NCBI GenBank assembly: GCA_035048815.1
Contig: JAUCBN010000042.1
Span: 5,952,001 to 6,016,000, forward strand
Source of the DNA: Abelmoschus esculentus
Taxonomy: Eukaryota > Streptophyta > Magnoliopsida > Malvales > Malvaceae
Length of the DNA stretch: 64,000 nt
Direction of reading: 5' to 3'
In this document: positions 12,201 to 25,124 of the stretch, one piece after another
Position numbering within the stretch: position 1 is the stretch's first letter
How the letters are laid out: every line of letters begins with the position of its first letter
Translations under genes and position numbers: made by a program
The notes under the pieces: model-generated
What the model saw: only the letters and a program-made list of their open reading frames with translations
Database searches by the model: none
Told to the model about the DNA's origin: nothing

Positions 12201-15200
12201 TGTATACATAGCAGAGCTTGTAAGTCTTAGATTAATTTTTTCAAGGAATATATAATTTTTTTATGTTAGTTGAATTCTTCTGTTCTGTTATATAAATATA
12301 TACATATTTTTATAGGTGCTCGCCTTGGAGTATTTACATTCTCTGCACGTGGTTCATCGTGATTTGAAGCCTGATAATTTGTTGATTGCACATGATGGTC
12401 ATATCAAGGTAACTGTTCACATGGTATTGTTTCTGTTGTTTTGACGAATATCAGATGTACATTGCATTGTCACTTGGTCAGTTTTTGTTAATTCTAAAGA
12501 TGAAATGTGGTTTTATTCTATTGACTAATTTCGGAGAAGGCTCCATTATGTTGAGGGTTGGATGTGATTGAATTGAGGGTTCGGGGACGACCTATGTTTA
12601 TTCTGCTAGCTGTTAGTTTGTTTAGCAAAACGAATATACCTTAAAAGGAATGTGAGTTGAGATTAATTGTTCAGTATCAAATTTATTTAAATATGCCATT
12701 TAAAACTTATAATTTTTCCCTATGAACAGTTGACAGATTTTGGGCTATCAAAGGTTGGTCTCATCAACAGTACAGATGACTTGTCTGGTCCAGCAGTTAG
12801 TGGAACATCTCTTCTTGATGACGAGCAGCCTCAGTTATCTGCATCTGAGCATCAGCAAGAGAGGCAGAAGAAACGTTCTGCTGTTGGTACACCTGACTAT
12901 TTGGCTCCTGAGATTCTTTTGGGAACAGGACATGGTTAGTGTTGCCTCTTAGTTTAAGGTGCTCCAATTATCTTTTAGTTAACCGTGTGCCTTAAAGATC
13001 AAGTTTGATTAATTTGATCAACCTGAAAAATTGTATATATCAGGTGCAAGCAATGCAGACCCTTATTTAGTTGATTAATTAGTTTTATGACTGATATCCT
13101 GGTTATAGTTAGCAAAACCTATGGTAGCTGCTTAAGTCCTTTGTTTGTATTTGGTTAGCATTTGCAATTCTTCTCTGGTTGAACATGTTTTGAAGCAGCA
13201 AGTTCATAACACCATCAAATTTTCTTCAGGTGCAACCGCGGATTGGTGGTCTGTAGGTGTTATTTTATTTGAAATGATTGTTGGCATTCCACCCTTCAAT
13301 GCAGAGCATCCACAGGTAATATCTTGATTCTATGAGTTCGGGTTCTTGCCAGTACCACTCCTTTTGACTTGACTTGTGAGGCAATTTTATTTCCCTTTCT
13401 TCCTTCTCAAATTCAATCATTTTTTTGACCGGCATTCAATCACAAAGCTTGAATGATGTTTTACGCTCATAATTTTGTTGTGGTAATATAACCCCTAGTT
13501 TTAACCTAATCTCTTAGACTAAAACTTAGGTATCACGCTAGGTAAATTTGTCTCACAAGTTAGGGTTCAAATGAACAAAGTACAAAATTTGTTAAGTTAA
13601 CAAAACCAGAAATATTTGAAATACTGAAACATAACATTTAATACAATCTAAAGGTTCAACACAATTTCTTAATAAACATTAAAAGTCTTGAAAACCGAAT
13701 AAATATCTAACGTCCATTACAAAATAATAAATATTCGAAATAGAAATTATTAAATCTGAAGTCTGCAAAAGCATACGTAGAAAGTTATGATACAAGAATT
13801 CTCCAAGTATTGTAGCCTAAGTCTGAGTATCTGAAACAAAAATTGAATGAGAGAAAGCTAGGGAGCTTAGTGTGTCTCTAGTGTGAAGATATATCATAAT
13901 CACAACAATTAAAATATTATATACATATCTCAAATAATCATATGTCAACAGAATGCAGATGTCATAAAATGCCAAGATAAAATAATGTAATGTTTGAATG
14001 TCATGCACCCATTACCAACACCTTCTGAAGAGTAGTTTCCTTGAACCACTCTAACTCCATCGTCACCATTTGAAGTAAAAATTCGACCCGAAGATGGAGC
14101 CACTAATCCGAAGTGAAAACTCAACACGAAGGTGGAGCCACTGATCCGAAATGATAGTCACTTAAAGGTGATATCACTGAACTTCCCCGAACAGAATAAC
14201 CCAACACAATGCAATGTCATGATCTGATATTTGAGTCTAAACGCATACCTTTATATTTAACAGGAGGCATGCCTAATAATTCCGAGATTTCATAAATTTC
14301 GATTGATATATGTATATAAATAAATCACAGAGTATGACATAATAATTATTTAATTTAGGATAGAGTCCAACAAAAGGACTATGAATAATACCTACGTAAC
14401 ACTGCTACGCCACTAACTAGAAATTACCAAATAAATAAATTATAAAACTCATGCATGGGTCTTGAAGTTTGAGCAACAGAAGGTCCTCGAGGAGGAAAAA
14501 GAAGAAATTCTGTATCCGAATTTACGTCACTTAGACCAAATAATACACCAATTTTAGATTCCATAAAGGTAAACTTTCGATTAAGTATTAGTACTGAAAA
14601 GTTTCAAAAACAACACTTTGGATTTGAATTTTGAAAAACAGACAAGCCATCGAACTCAGACGTTAAAAAACATAAATAGGGCCCGCGTTGAAAAGGTCAA
14701 CGTTGATGATGATAGTAGGGTCAATGCTAACGTCAGCCGTTCAACGGGTCGATCAATGGGTCAGGTTGAAACCCAATTTTTTTTCTAGGAAAACTGGGTG
14801 AAAATTCCAAAAAATCCCAGAAATTGAATTTGCACAAAAACATCCTCCTTTTCACTCCGATTTGATTCCCCTAAAACCATATTCAAAACCAATCCTTCCC
14901 ACATCGAAAAGCACCCAAACTAAACTCATTTCCCCTTTTTACAAATCAATTCAGAACATATTTTCCCCATTCACAACACTGAAATAGGACGAAACAAACA
15001 AAAAAAAGACATTCAATAACTTACTTTCACGTACGAATTACATATATGAAGGAAATGGCTACTCGGCTTGGATTGAAAACAAAGAAGGAAATGAGAGATT
15101 AACACAAATGATGAAAATAATGGGCATTAAAATGACCCATATCAAAACCGAAGCATGAAAAGGGGATGAAACGGATTTCTAAAAAAAAAGATAAAATTAC

Positions 15201-18200
15201 CAAAGGGTCTGAAATTGTTTAACTTTTCAAAAGAACCTTTAAACTTCCTAAAATTATAGATTAGCCACTGAAATTTCAAATAGGTTTAGATCGAAAATCC
15301 CCAACTAAGGTTACTAATTAGGGATTTTGCTGAAATTAGGGTTTCAAATTGTGGTTAAAATTGTGTGTTTAGGTAATGCTTTAGTTTTAAGAGGTGTTAG
15401 GCGCTCCGAGGCATAAAAGATATGTGGAGCCTAGGTGCTAGGCAAAAACGAGAGCTTTTCGTAGATAAGACGTTCTTTATTTTAAATAGTATAAATATTA
15501 TTTATATTAATTTAGTATAAACAAATAAAATATAAATTCTTTAACAAGCGATGAAAATAACCACGAAGTATATGTTTCTAATAATTCTAGATACTTAAAT
15601 CAAAATATTTAATTAAATATAGATTTTAAATTTATTAAATATGAATATTTAAGTATATTAATAAATTTATATTATTCAAATATATGATTTTAATATTTTA
15701 TTTAAATTAATAATAAAAATAAATTTATTATTATTTTTTTTTGATGTAAAAAGGAATGCAACTATGAGCCTCGTTAAAAACCTCCCTAAACCTAATTGGA
15801 GGAAAAGAGTACTCGTAACGGCATTAAACAAATTTAAACAAAACTTAAACCCCTAAAACATCAAGCCAAACCTATGGACTTGTCCCGATCAAGTAAAATC
15901 CGAACTGCATTAGGTGGTTCCAAGAACACTTGCACTAAATCCTCAGTATTTTGCATGATCTTAGCCAACATATCTGCTACTCCATTAGCCTCTCTTCCCG
16001 CATGCACAATCCTAACGTCCCATGCACGTACAATCAGCTCACTAATCAGAAGAACAAGATTGCGATGGGTGATGTCAACCAACAACCCTTGTATCAAAGC
16101 TACGGCTGTAGTGCTGTCAAGTTCAAGCACCACCTTAGAGTACCCTAATTCCCAGGCTAATGTTAAACCGTCAAAAGCAGCCCACAATTCTGCGCAGATC
16201 ACCGAGCAACGACCAATGCGTCGCCTAACACCACGAATCCACTCACCGTCGGCGTCCCGGATGATTCCTCCAGCGGTTGCAACCAAAGGATTTCCTCCCA
16301 CCGCTCCATCCGTATTAACTTTAACCCATCCTTCATCCGGTCGGCACCATTGTTTACACAACCCTCTTCGCTGCTGTTGTTTGCGAATTTCTATAGCAAC
16401 CACAATTTCTTTTGCATATGACACACAGTAATCCACAACGTTACTAACTAATTCTCTTCCACTATCAAACACAAAAACACATCGTCTCTTCCAAAGGATC
16501 CAGCAAGTTGTTGCAAACAAAATCGTCCACCAATTACTATTACTCTTTAAGTTGGCTTGTAACCAATCGCGATTACTTCCGTTAAAAAAGCTACGCCATA
16601 GGTTTTGCGACACCAGCTTAGCCCAAACCTGTCTCGCCCGACTACACGTTCTCAACACATGGTTTATATTCTCATCTTCTACACCGCACACAAGGCATAG
16701 GCTGCTGTTACCAAAATGTCGACGACTTCTTTTCTTGTTTGTCATCAACCTATCATGGTTTAACAACCATAAAAAAGTTCTGATCCGTTGTGAAACCGGA
16801 AGACGCCAAATGAACTTCCATGAATCCTCCTCAAGGAGCACCTCTGGCCCCAAAGTACGATAGGCTGATGCGGTTGAGAATATACGCGTTTCAGTCCATC
16901 TCCAAACTAGCGAGTCATTCCCAAATCCAGCATGTGGCGAAACAACGCTTGCCAGCTGATCCAAGGACTCGCGAGGCAATGCCAACGCAAGCTTGCTCCA
17001 ATCCCAAGCCCCTGTTATCGTTAGCATGCTAGCAACACTCACGTGAGAAGGATCACCGGGTAGAAGGTATTTTGTCGCTAAAGGCTCTCTTCCATCTAAC
17101 CACACGTCCCACCAAAAATCAACTTTCCACCCATTACGAACTTGCCAACACATGCTTTGCTTTATTGCTTCTCAACAATGACTCACACCTTGCCAAAGCC
17201 TCGAGGAGTTTCGTCGATAAATTTTACTGGGCAATTCTCCAATCCATTTATACATATCCTTTAGTACCTGGACCCATAGCTTGTCCTTACTACAAACCAA
17301 GTGATACCCTACCTTCATAAGGAAAACACAATTTTGGTTCTGCACATCACGAAAACCTAAACCTCCCATATTTGATGGCTTTTTTACAATATCCTATTTT
17401 ACAAGGTTGATAGCATTATGGTCTGGTGTTATACCCCAAACAAAACGACGAATACGTTTCTCAATTTCATCACAAATACCTTTAGGAAGCCAGATAGTTT
17501 GCATTGTATAAATTGGTATAGCCTGTAACACAGCCTTCGCTAGAGTAATTCTCCCGGCTAATGCCAATGATTTTGCTTTTCAACCCGATAAGCGTTGATC
17601 AATCTTCTCTATCAGATATTGGTAAGTGGCCCATGTAACGCGCTTATGTAGAAGCGGCATACCCAAGTACTTCCCCAAATCATCCACTATCTCAAACCCA
17701 AAATGGTTCGCTATGTTTTGTTTTTGCTCTAAGCTGCAATTATTAGAAAAGAATATTTGTGTTTTAGAAACACTAACTCGGTGTCCTGACGACATACAGA
17801 AATCCTGGAGGACTTCCTGAACAATTTTAGCCTGCTTCAATGACGCCTCCGTAAATAATACCAGATCATCTGCGAAAAACAAGTGCGACAAGCCCGGGCC
17901 ACCACGAGAAAGCTGAATCTGCTTCCATTGTCAATCAAGGATTCGCCGATCAATCGCCTTCGCTAACTGCTCCATACAAATGACAAATAAATAAGGTGAA
18001 AGCGGATCCCCCTGTCTCACCCCGCGGGAAGGCTGAAACGAATCTGTCATCTCTCCATTCCAAATAATTCTTGTAGTAACCGAAGTTATACATTTTAAAA
18101 TCCACCAAATAAAACGGTTAGGAAGCCCTAACCCATAAAGAGAGCTTTCTATAAAATCCCAGCTTAATCTATCATAGGTTTTTTCCAAATCAACCTTAAT

Positions 18201-21200
18201 CGCCATCCAAGGTTTAGAGTCTTTCTTCTTTTTCATCGTATGAATTACCTCTTGAGCTAGAATAATATTATCTGTGATATGACGTCCTGGTACAAAACTT
18301 GACTGAGTTGAAGATATCCAATTCGGTAACAGAGGCTTAAGTCTATTAACCAGAATCTTAGTATTAACTTTGTACAATATCGTGCACAAGCTGATAGGTC
18401 TAAATTGTTTAATACTCTCTGGTTTAGCAACTTTAGGAATTAATACAAGTAAGGTTTGGTTAGTGATGTCGCCTAGATTTTCAGTCGCAAAGAACTCTCA
18501 AACAAAAGACACCACCGACTGCCTTACAACATCCCAATTCCTCTGAAAAAACCCCGCATGAAAGCCATCAATACCTGGTGCTTTATGCGGATTCATCGAA
18601 AATATAATTGTACGGACTTCAGCTGGCGATACATCCCGTAACAATAGCCTTTGCTGGCTCTCGGACACCTGTGAATGTCCACTCAAATCATTACGGTCCA
18701 AATTGACAACCGGTTCGGCAGTGTAAAGCTTTGAGAAAAAATCGATAACATGATCCTTTAAAACGGTTGACTCCGAGCACCAACTTTCGTCATCTAGGCG
18801 AAGCATGCGAATAGTATTGCGCCTCCTCCGATTAAGGGTGGTGGAGTGGAAAAATTTTGTATTACGGTCACCTTGGTCAAGCCATTTACTTCGAGACTTT
18901 TGAAACCATAAGCTTTCCTCCTGCTCAAGGACAACATTCAACTCAGATTTCAGTTTGATCTCTAAGTTTAAGAGAAACGGATTATGCCTTCTATCAATAG
19001 CTCTCTCAATTCCCCCGATTCGGGCAAGAAGTCACCTCTTTTTTTCTCAATATGGCCAAACACATCCTTGTTCCATTAACGACTTTTTTCCTGAAATGAA
19101 AAAAGGCTATCAAACACATTTATATTGCTATCCCAGCTCTCATGTAGTAACCGCTTAAAATCTGGGTGATCATTCCATGCTGACACAAACCGGAAAGGTC
19201 GTTGACCATTTCGATTCCTATCCGCCTCAGTCACCAATAAAATTGGACGATGATCAGACCCCATCAAAGGTAGATGCAGGACATTTGAAGACGCCAAAAA
19301 ATCATACCACTTTGCATTACAAAGGAAGCGGTCAAGCCTTTGACTCAAGTTACCCCTCTGCCAAGTAAAGCGTGGACCACTGAAACCCATGTCAATAAGC
19401 CCCGTTCAGAAGATAAACTCACTAAACTGCGCGCAAGTCCCCACTCTCCGAGTCGATCCACCTGACCGCTCATCAAAACTTACTATAGCATTAAAGTCTC
19501 CACCAACCAGCCACGACATTCCAGGCCCTGGATCTAGGACCTCAAGTTGATCCCAGAGGAATCGACGTTTACCCCACTCTGGACTTGCATACACAAACGT
19601 AGCATGAAATTGTATATTTGATCTAGAATCCACACTAATTCCATGTACAAATTGGTTTGAAACAGTAAGAACATCAAACATAATCCCCTCCTTCCAAAGG
19701 ACCCATATGCCTCCTGAAAAACCATTTGCTTCTACTCTGTATGAATAATCAAACCCCGAGCGACAAATGAAACTATCCACTCTATCCCCACTTATCCGAG
19801 GCTCAAAGATTGCAATCATATCCGGTAACTGCACACTAACCAATAATCTAAAATAGCGATTAAAGTCAAGGCCAAGAGTGCCCTGAGTATTCCAACACAT
19901 GATTTTAATCATTAAAATAAACATAAAGAAACCCAAACTCACTGATTCCCCGCTTGCATCGTTCCCTCAAATGACTCGTTCGTAGTCCATCGAATTTCAC
20001 CCTTCTTAGTTGTCTCTGAACCCCTCGACCTAATGAACAGATCCAGACTTGCTTGCTTTGTAGATAGTTCATTTGAGACAGTATTTATCCATTGTGTAAC
20101 TTCCATCGCTTGGTGTTTCCTATCAATCTTTTTCGCCTTTCCGTTCTTGCGAACCAAAGGGCTTGAAATAGTGCCACTACGAGCATATGTCTTGCTTATT
20201 TTACGAATCAAACCTAACGTTGGTTTTCCATTATTATCTTTTAAGACCCGTTTCTGATTTTCATCTGCAATACGAATAACCGTATGTTTTTCCGTAGGCA
20301 ACTTAGAAGGAACAATCTGCACCGTGCTTTGTGTCTCATTACCAATACTGGTGACCTGCAAACTCTTAACTTGTTCCTACTCATTACATGCCTTAGAATT
20401 ATCAATCACTGCTTTTTTGATCATCTCATCCGCATTCATTTACGACCCAGTAGCTTCCATAAGAGGAACAACATTAGATGGTCTTGCTATGTCCGCGATG
20501 ATTTGAACTTGTTGTGCACCCTTATTCACAGATGGCTCATGAACCACCACAACCTCTTTACCTTTCATTACCCTCTTTGAACTAGGACCATGATCGACCC
20601 TAGGAATTGGGGCTTGGCTGATCCCTTGCGTCGAAGTTTGCTCTTCCACCGTCATATTATCTATTTCAACATTCAACGCAGCAAATCGCGAACCCGTCGA
20701 CTTAACAGCCCTCGAATCAGAAGAGCTTTGTCCCTTAGCAATTCGTTGGGTTCCTCGTCGTCGTTTCTTCACCTGCATCCACGGCCCATACATCTCAGCA
20801 GCTTTTGGTGTTGGTTCCACAATTTTCGGTTGTGCCTCCTGCTTCTGAACTTCCGCACATAATTCCTTAGTATGTCCGTACTTCCCACATCCAAAACAAA
20901 TCAACGGTAAACCTTCATATTCTATCCGTTGGAACCTACCATCAATTATCATACCAGGTAGTAGTGGCTGGTCTAGCCTCACCATAACCGCAAGCCGTGC
21001 AAACCTCCCTCGACGACCCTTCATCGTGTTAAAATCAACCCGAATAACCTCTCCAACTAGTCCTGCAATTGCATTAAACAAATGTTTCGAATAATAGCGA
21101 TAGGATAATCCAGGCAGTCTTACCCATGCCAAAATCTGTTTAGGATGATCTTCAGCTGTCGAAAACTCCCTCGACCAGGGCTGGACAAGTAGCTTCCGTA

Positions 21201-24200
21201 AATCATCCATGGGCCCCCAGAAATTACCTTGTCATAGTCCGTATCAAGACTAAACTTGATCAAGTAATAATCGTTATCCAGATCAATGATCGAGAAATCT
21301 CCCATCGGATTTCATAGTGCCTGTAATCTATTCTTCAAAGCCCTGAGTCCAATTGAGCGCCCCAAGAGTCTTACTATCATCGCTTTTGCCAATTTTGCAT
21401 CAATCTGCTTATGAACCCTATCGGAAAACCGAATCTCAGGAACCAGACCATCTCTGCTAATAATAATATCGTTATTGGCTAATTCCACTTCCAACGACTT
21501 TAGAAAATTATCCTCCTTATTACTTTCAGCGGAGTGCATCGTAGCATCTCGAAAAGAAACTCTCTTCCCAATATCAATAGGTTCTTGTCTACTTTTCAGC
21601 CCAGACGCCACCACTGACGGTAACGTGATATCACCGTCTCTAGACGATAACCCTATTGTTTTTTCCATGTCTGCCCCACTATCAAGATCCATATGCGCTA
21701 AATCTCTTCCTTGGTGAACTGCCATCTCTGACCCAGGACCATTCCTCGTATCCGAAACCCCATTGTCAGACATAAATAAATTTCGTCGTCTTGACCGCTA
21801 TTGTAAAAATATACTGCCACGACTCCAGTACTCTGGTGAAAGATGCAAAATAAATTTATTTTATTATATTAGTTGATATCAAAATTGATATTAAAATATT
21901 TTTAATCTAAATTATATCTTTGAATCACAAAATTAATAATATAATTATTTTTATAAAATAATAATAGTATTAATAAATCTAATAAAAATAAAAAAAATTG
22001 ATTTAAAACATTTTTGGGCCCAAAAAATTATAAATGATAATAATGAAACAAAATAAATTTTACTTTACACCAGCTATACCATTATTAATCATAAATAATT
22101 TAACTTTGACTTACAACTTTACCAGTTGTTCCCCACAATTTTAAAAGGTTGTTATTGCTGTTTCAACTGTATTGATAGCCATAGATAATAATTGTATGCC
22201 AGTTGTACCCCACAATTATTAAAAACTGTTTCTTCTTCTTCAACGCGAAGAAGAAAACTGGAGTTGCAGAACAGAGCATGGTTTCCTTAAAGCATAAAAG
22301 GCACGCCGCCCAGTGCCTTCAAGAAAAAGTGCATTTACTGGTGCCTCTTTATGCCTCCAGTATCTCGCTTCGCTTTTATAGATAGAGGCGTTTTCTTCAT
22401 CACCTTGATGCGCCCAACGCCTTAGGCACGCTTAGGCGTGATTTTTAAAACTAGGGGTAATGCATGAATTGGAAGACATAAGCCATATAATCCAGATGTT
22501 ATTTTTGCGGCAATGTTATAAATTGTTGAGACAATATGGGAATTTTTGGGAAGTCCAAAGATTCTTTTCTAGAATATTGGACAATCAAGGAAGTGTATCT
22601 ACTGTTTGATTGAGTGAAAATTGCATGGCTATCATGTTAGATTTACTCACTTTGACTCTTGACTTGCAGGGAGCCAGATACTTCTTAAAAAGAAAATGTA
22701 ATAATTTGGTTCAAAAAGCAGGGATACTTTGATACTTTAATGATGATGTCATTTGAAGGGGTTCTTTTGGATTTTAAAGATTGTTACTGATGGAGTGCTG
22801 CTTAATTATTAGTGTGCCATTGACATTGAAATTTCATGTTAAATTAATTCACATTTTTACATTCATTCTCTTTCCTATTATGGTTCTAGATAATATTTGA
22901 TAACATTCTCAACCGTAACATACCTTGGCCACGGGCACCAGAGGAAATGAGCCTGGAAGCAAAAGATCTCATTGATGGGTGAGAAACTATTTCGTTGATG
23001 TCATTGGTATTTCATGAGAATTGGATTCATGTTGAAATAAATAGTTGTAATTCAATGCACGGACTCAAATGATTTCTTGTTATAGTATTCGACGGACATA
23101 ATTTTTTGAGTTGTTTATGGAAACCTCCTATGTAGGGGTGAGTGTTTGGTCGATCCGAGTCAAAAAAAATTTGAGTTATTTGAGTTGAAGTGTCATATTT
23201 TACAACTCAAACTTCATTTGATTTTTTTTTCCGATTTGAGTCGAGTTTATGAAATTCGAGTCGAGTATTTGAGTTCCTAATTCCTATATAAATTTAATTG
23301 TAATTTTTTATCATGATATAGCATAGTTTGATTCTAATTTAAATGACTTTCTTTAATCATATAAGATATGCATATATATTTCATCATATTTTTTCATATG
23401 TGGAATATATTCTTCATATTTTTATATTGGTATATATATGTATATCATGAAAAATTAAGGGATTCAACTCGAACTTAAAAATCAATCCACTAATTATTAA
23501 AAATTTCTTATTCGGGTTATTCAAATTTCTATTTTACAATTCAAACTTCATTTTAATTTTTTTTCTCAAGTTGAATCGAGTTTATGTAATTTTGAGTCGA
23601 GTTAGAATGAGTAGAGTTTTTTTGCCTCAAGTCGATTTGAATCTAGTTTTACTCACCCCCTATATCTATGAAGCACTCATGGTTTGTTTTATGGCTTTAC
23701 TGAAGAGAGGTTTCTGTCAAGGTATGTAGATCTTACAGTGTTTTCACATCTTCACGTTTAAAGTATCCCATTTATACTCTGCATTGAGATGTTAGCCAAG
23801 GTTTCTTCAGTCACTGTTATCAAGCTTAAGTATAGCAAAAAGAGTCTCTTAGTTACTGTAATGCTGTTTTTTGTTTTTAGTATATTTCTTGGTTTAAGTG
23901 CCTCAGTATGGACTTAAATTTTATTAATGTATTCAATTTCCAGACTGTTGACTGAAGATCCTCATCAGAGACTTGGAGCCAGAGGAGCATCCGAGGTGAT
24001 ATTTGTTCTTAATATCAGTACAACCTTTGGTGTTTTACCTTCCTTTTCCTTATTTCTGGGTACATGATTTTCTTAATTGGTTGTCTTAGATGTTTGATTC
24101 ATGAGATGAAATTTTTAACCAGGTGAAGCAGCATGTATTTTTCAAAGATATCAACTGGGACACACTTGCAAGACAAAAGGTGAGAATGTGTTGGCCATAA

Positions 24201-25124
24201 ATTATAAAATTTTGAGCTATGTGATTGTTTGTCACCTTGCTTCCCATATTTTACAGGCTGCCTTTGTTCCCAGTTCAGAGAGTGCACTTGATACTAGTTA
24301 CTTTACAAGTCGGTACTCATGGAATACTTCAAATGACCATGCATATCCTGGTAGTGAATTTGATGATTCTAGTGACGCTGACAGCTTAAGTGGTAGTAGT
24401 AGTTGCCTAAGCAACCGCCAAGAGGAAGTGGTATTTTAGCCCCCAAAATGTGCAGTTTCAATGATTATGATTATTGATGTTTTCTTTTGTTGACTTTTTG
24501 TTTGATCTGTTGGCCTCAAATGAAACAGGGAGATGAATGTGGAGGTCTTGCTGAATTTGAGTCCGGTTCTTCTGTCAATTATTCTTTCAGTAATTTCTCA
24601 TTTAAGGTATTCTCTTACCTAGTAATTGTATCGGGTAGTTCTTTCAGTTTGGATATAAATAAGTACATTAGTTTGCTTTCTTTTAAAATAACAACTTTCA
24701 GCAGCTTTCCCTCTATTTTGGTGCCTTTAGTAGGCCTAGTATTAAACCCCCTGCCCAGTCTTCTATTACATAAATCTTCATCCAAGTCTGTGTATACACA
24801 AGTATAAATACATCAATACATGGTTTGCAGAACACTTCAAATTTTGTAAGAAATAGCATATCCTTTTCTACAACTTGGCAGTATTATTTGTAGTCATGGT
24901 ATTGTTTGAAACTGCTCCGTGGTTTTGTTTCCATCTCCAATTGGGACTTGATGGTTATAATAGTTGTGTTCTTGGTGAATGATTTATCATTTTGTTTTGT
25001 TGCTATTCCTGACTATGTGTTTGTCATCGTGGTTTGGTAGAATCTATCCCAGCTCGCATCAATTAACTATGACCTGCTTTCTAAAGGGTGGAAGGACGAT
25101 CATCCAGCAAATTCTAATGCATAG
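6289..25124 (+). CDS. IREH1: IREH1-like AGC serine/threonine kinase, 17 coding exons, 1275 aa
   Basis: Plant IRE (incomplete root hair elongation) family kinase, related to yeast Rim15 and animal Greatwall. In-frame exons with GT..AG borders: 6289-6931, 8853-8917, 9041-9223, 9297-10661, 11099-11271, 11400-11646, 11907-11999, 12079-12219, 12316-12408, 12730-12934, 13230-13315, 22890-22978, 23944-23995, 24123-24179, 24257-24430, 24529-24606, 25041-25124. The N-terminus (about 1-215) is Ser/Pro-rich. A zinc-binding motif uses C583, C586, H598 and C602. The kinase domain starts about 863: Gly loop SRGAFG at 870-875, Lys892, HRDLKPDN with Asp986, DFG at 1004-1006, and APE at 1060-1062. The roughly 54-residue gap between DFG and APE is typical of the family. 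The AGC hydrophobic motif FSNFSF is at 1242-1247. The length is close to Arabidopsis IREH1 (about 1,296 aa). The start MVFKNKLFF is the first in-frame ATG. All motifs are intact, so it should be functional. Introns 11 and 12 carry transposons. IRE3 is the nearest alternative name. Confidence 0.93.
6932..8852 (+). other. Intron 1 of the kinase gene
   Basis: About 1.9 kb between the Ser/Pro-rich first exon and the 65-bp second exon. It is AT-rich with pyrimidine runs and a polypyrimidine tract of T before the acceptor near 8852. No transposon ends, RNA gene or extra exon were recognised. Confidence 0.6.
13487..15371 (+). mobile_element. Solo LTR in kinase intron 11
   Basis: This block is flanked by GGTAA on both sides (13482-13486 and 15372-15376), a 5-bp duplication as left by LTR retrotransposons. 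It aligns by eye over its whole length with the solo LTR at 57079-58800. The two share the start (TAACCTAAT..CTTAGA), a GCTGACGTCAGCC-type segment, TTTTCTAGGAAAACTGGG-like sequence, and an end with repeated TTAGGGATTTTG-like units. The expected TG..CA ends have decayed to TA..TA. No internal retroviral sequence is attached, so it is a solo LTR in the sense orientation. Confidence 0.75.
15861..19942 (-). pseudogene. LINE ORF2 (endonuclease, reverse transcriptase, RNase H), broken
   Basis: Order on the minus strand: an APE-type endonuclease (IKIMCWNTQGTLG near 19910; WLVGGDFNAI; GSDHRPILLV near 19230), reverse transcriptase (VDLEKTYDRLSWDF; GVRQGDPLSPYLF; FADDLVLF near 17885), a zinc-binding region (LCLVCGVEDENINHVLRTC), and RNase H (NTDGAVGGNP, CAELWAAFDGL, LELDS, NGVADMLAK). 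In-frame stops lie at 19406, 18498, 17931, 17580, about 17395 and 17172. One frameshift lies between about 19076 and 18941. The last 430 codons, including all four acidic RNase H residues, are open. Confidence 0.85.
19939..21773 (-). pseudogene. LINE ORF1 (gag-like, DUF4283 plus zinc knuckle), broken
   Basis: It starts MSDNGVSDTRNG at 21773. A DUF4283-like part follows (FSIIDLDNDYYLIKF, then WVRLPGLSYRYYS, then GEVIRVDFNT), with a CCHC zinc knuckle CFGCGKYGHTKELC and a basic Ser-rich tail ending at 19939. Breaks: an in-frame stop near 21312, a frameshift around 21210-21240 (the GGPW region), and stops near 20440 and 20363. Such proteins bind LINE RNA. The ORF1 stop overlaps the beginning of the ORF2 frame by a few bases. 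Confidence 0.8.
21861..22455. other. Right part of the hAT-like element
   Basis: AT-rich non-coding sequence lies between the LINE and the right end of the host element. The last 170 bp are rich in GGCGC/AGGCG/CGCCTA motifs that mirror those at 15395-15460. No coding capacity is seen. Confidence 0.5.
23133..23662. mobile_element. hAT-like MITE in kinase intron 12
   Basis: It starts TAGGGGTGAGTGTTTGGTCG and ends TTTTACTCACCCCCTA, so the ends are inverted. The inside is rich in TTGAGTCGAGTT/ATTCGAG motifs, the same family as 40219-40733 and 47077-47530. The flanks CTCCTATG and TATCTATG share only the last five bases, so the duplication is weak. It is non-coding. Confidence 0.65.

Larger units (their letters stand above)
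15730..21846 (-). mobile_element. Full-length but broken LINE (plant L1 type with RNase H), antisense
   Basis: The element reads on the minus strand: ORF1 (gag-like), then ORF2 (endonuclease, reverse transcriptase, zinc region, RNase H), then a short 3' tail ending in poly(A), seen as a T run near 15732-15742 on the plus strand. It is flanked by the 14-bp repeat AAAATAAATTTATT (15716-15729 and 21847-21860), a typical LINE target duplication. It is about 6.1 kb long and antisense to the kinase gene. Both ORFs carry stop codons, so it cannot move on its own. Confidence 0.88.
15380..22455. mobile_element. hAT-like element hosting a LINE
   Basis: The left end TTTAGTTTTAAGAGGTGTTA and the reverse complement of the right end CCTAGTTTTAAAAATCACG share TAGTTTTAA as terminal inverted repeat. 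Both continue into AGGCG-rich subterminal sequence. The element is flanked by the 8-bp repeat GGTAATGC (15372-15379 and 22456-22463), as expected for hAT. Without the LINE the element is about 1 kb and non-coding. It lies directly against the solo LTR, and its target duplication contains that LTR's own GGTAA duplication. Confidence 0.65.
13316..22889 (+). other. Intron 11 of the kinase gene, enlarged to about 9.6 kb
   Basis: The flanking exons end at 13315 and resume at 22890 in the correct phase, inside the C-lobe of the kinase domain. Removing the solo LTR and the hAT-like element with its LINE leaves well under 1 kb of ordinary intron, similar to the gene's other introns. Most of the intron is therefore insertion. 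Confidence 0.8.

Noticed and set aside
15874..16431. 185-codon plus-strand frame in the LINE
   Set aside because: It is antisense to the well-supported RNase H region of ORF2.
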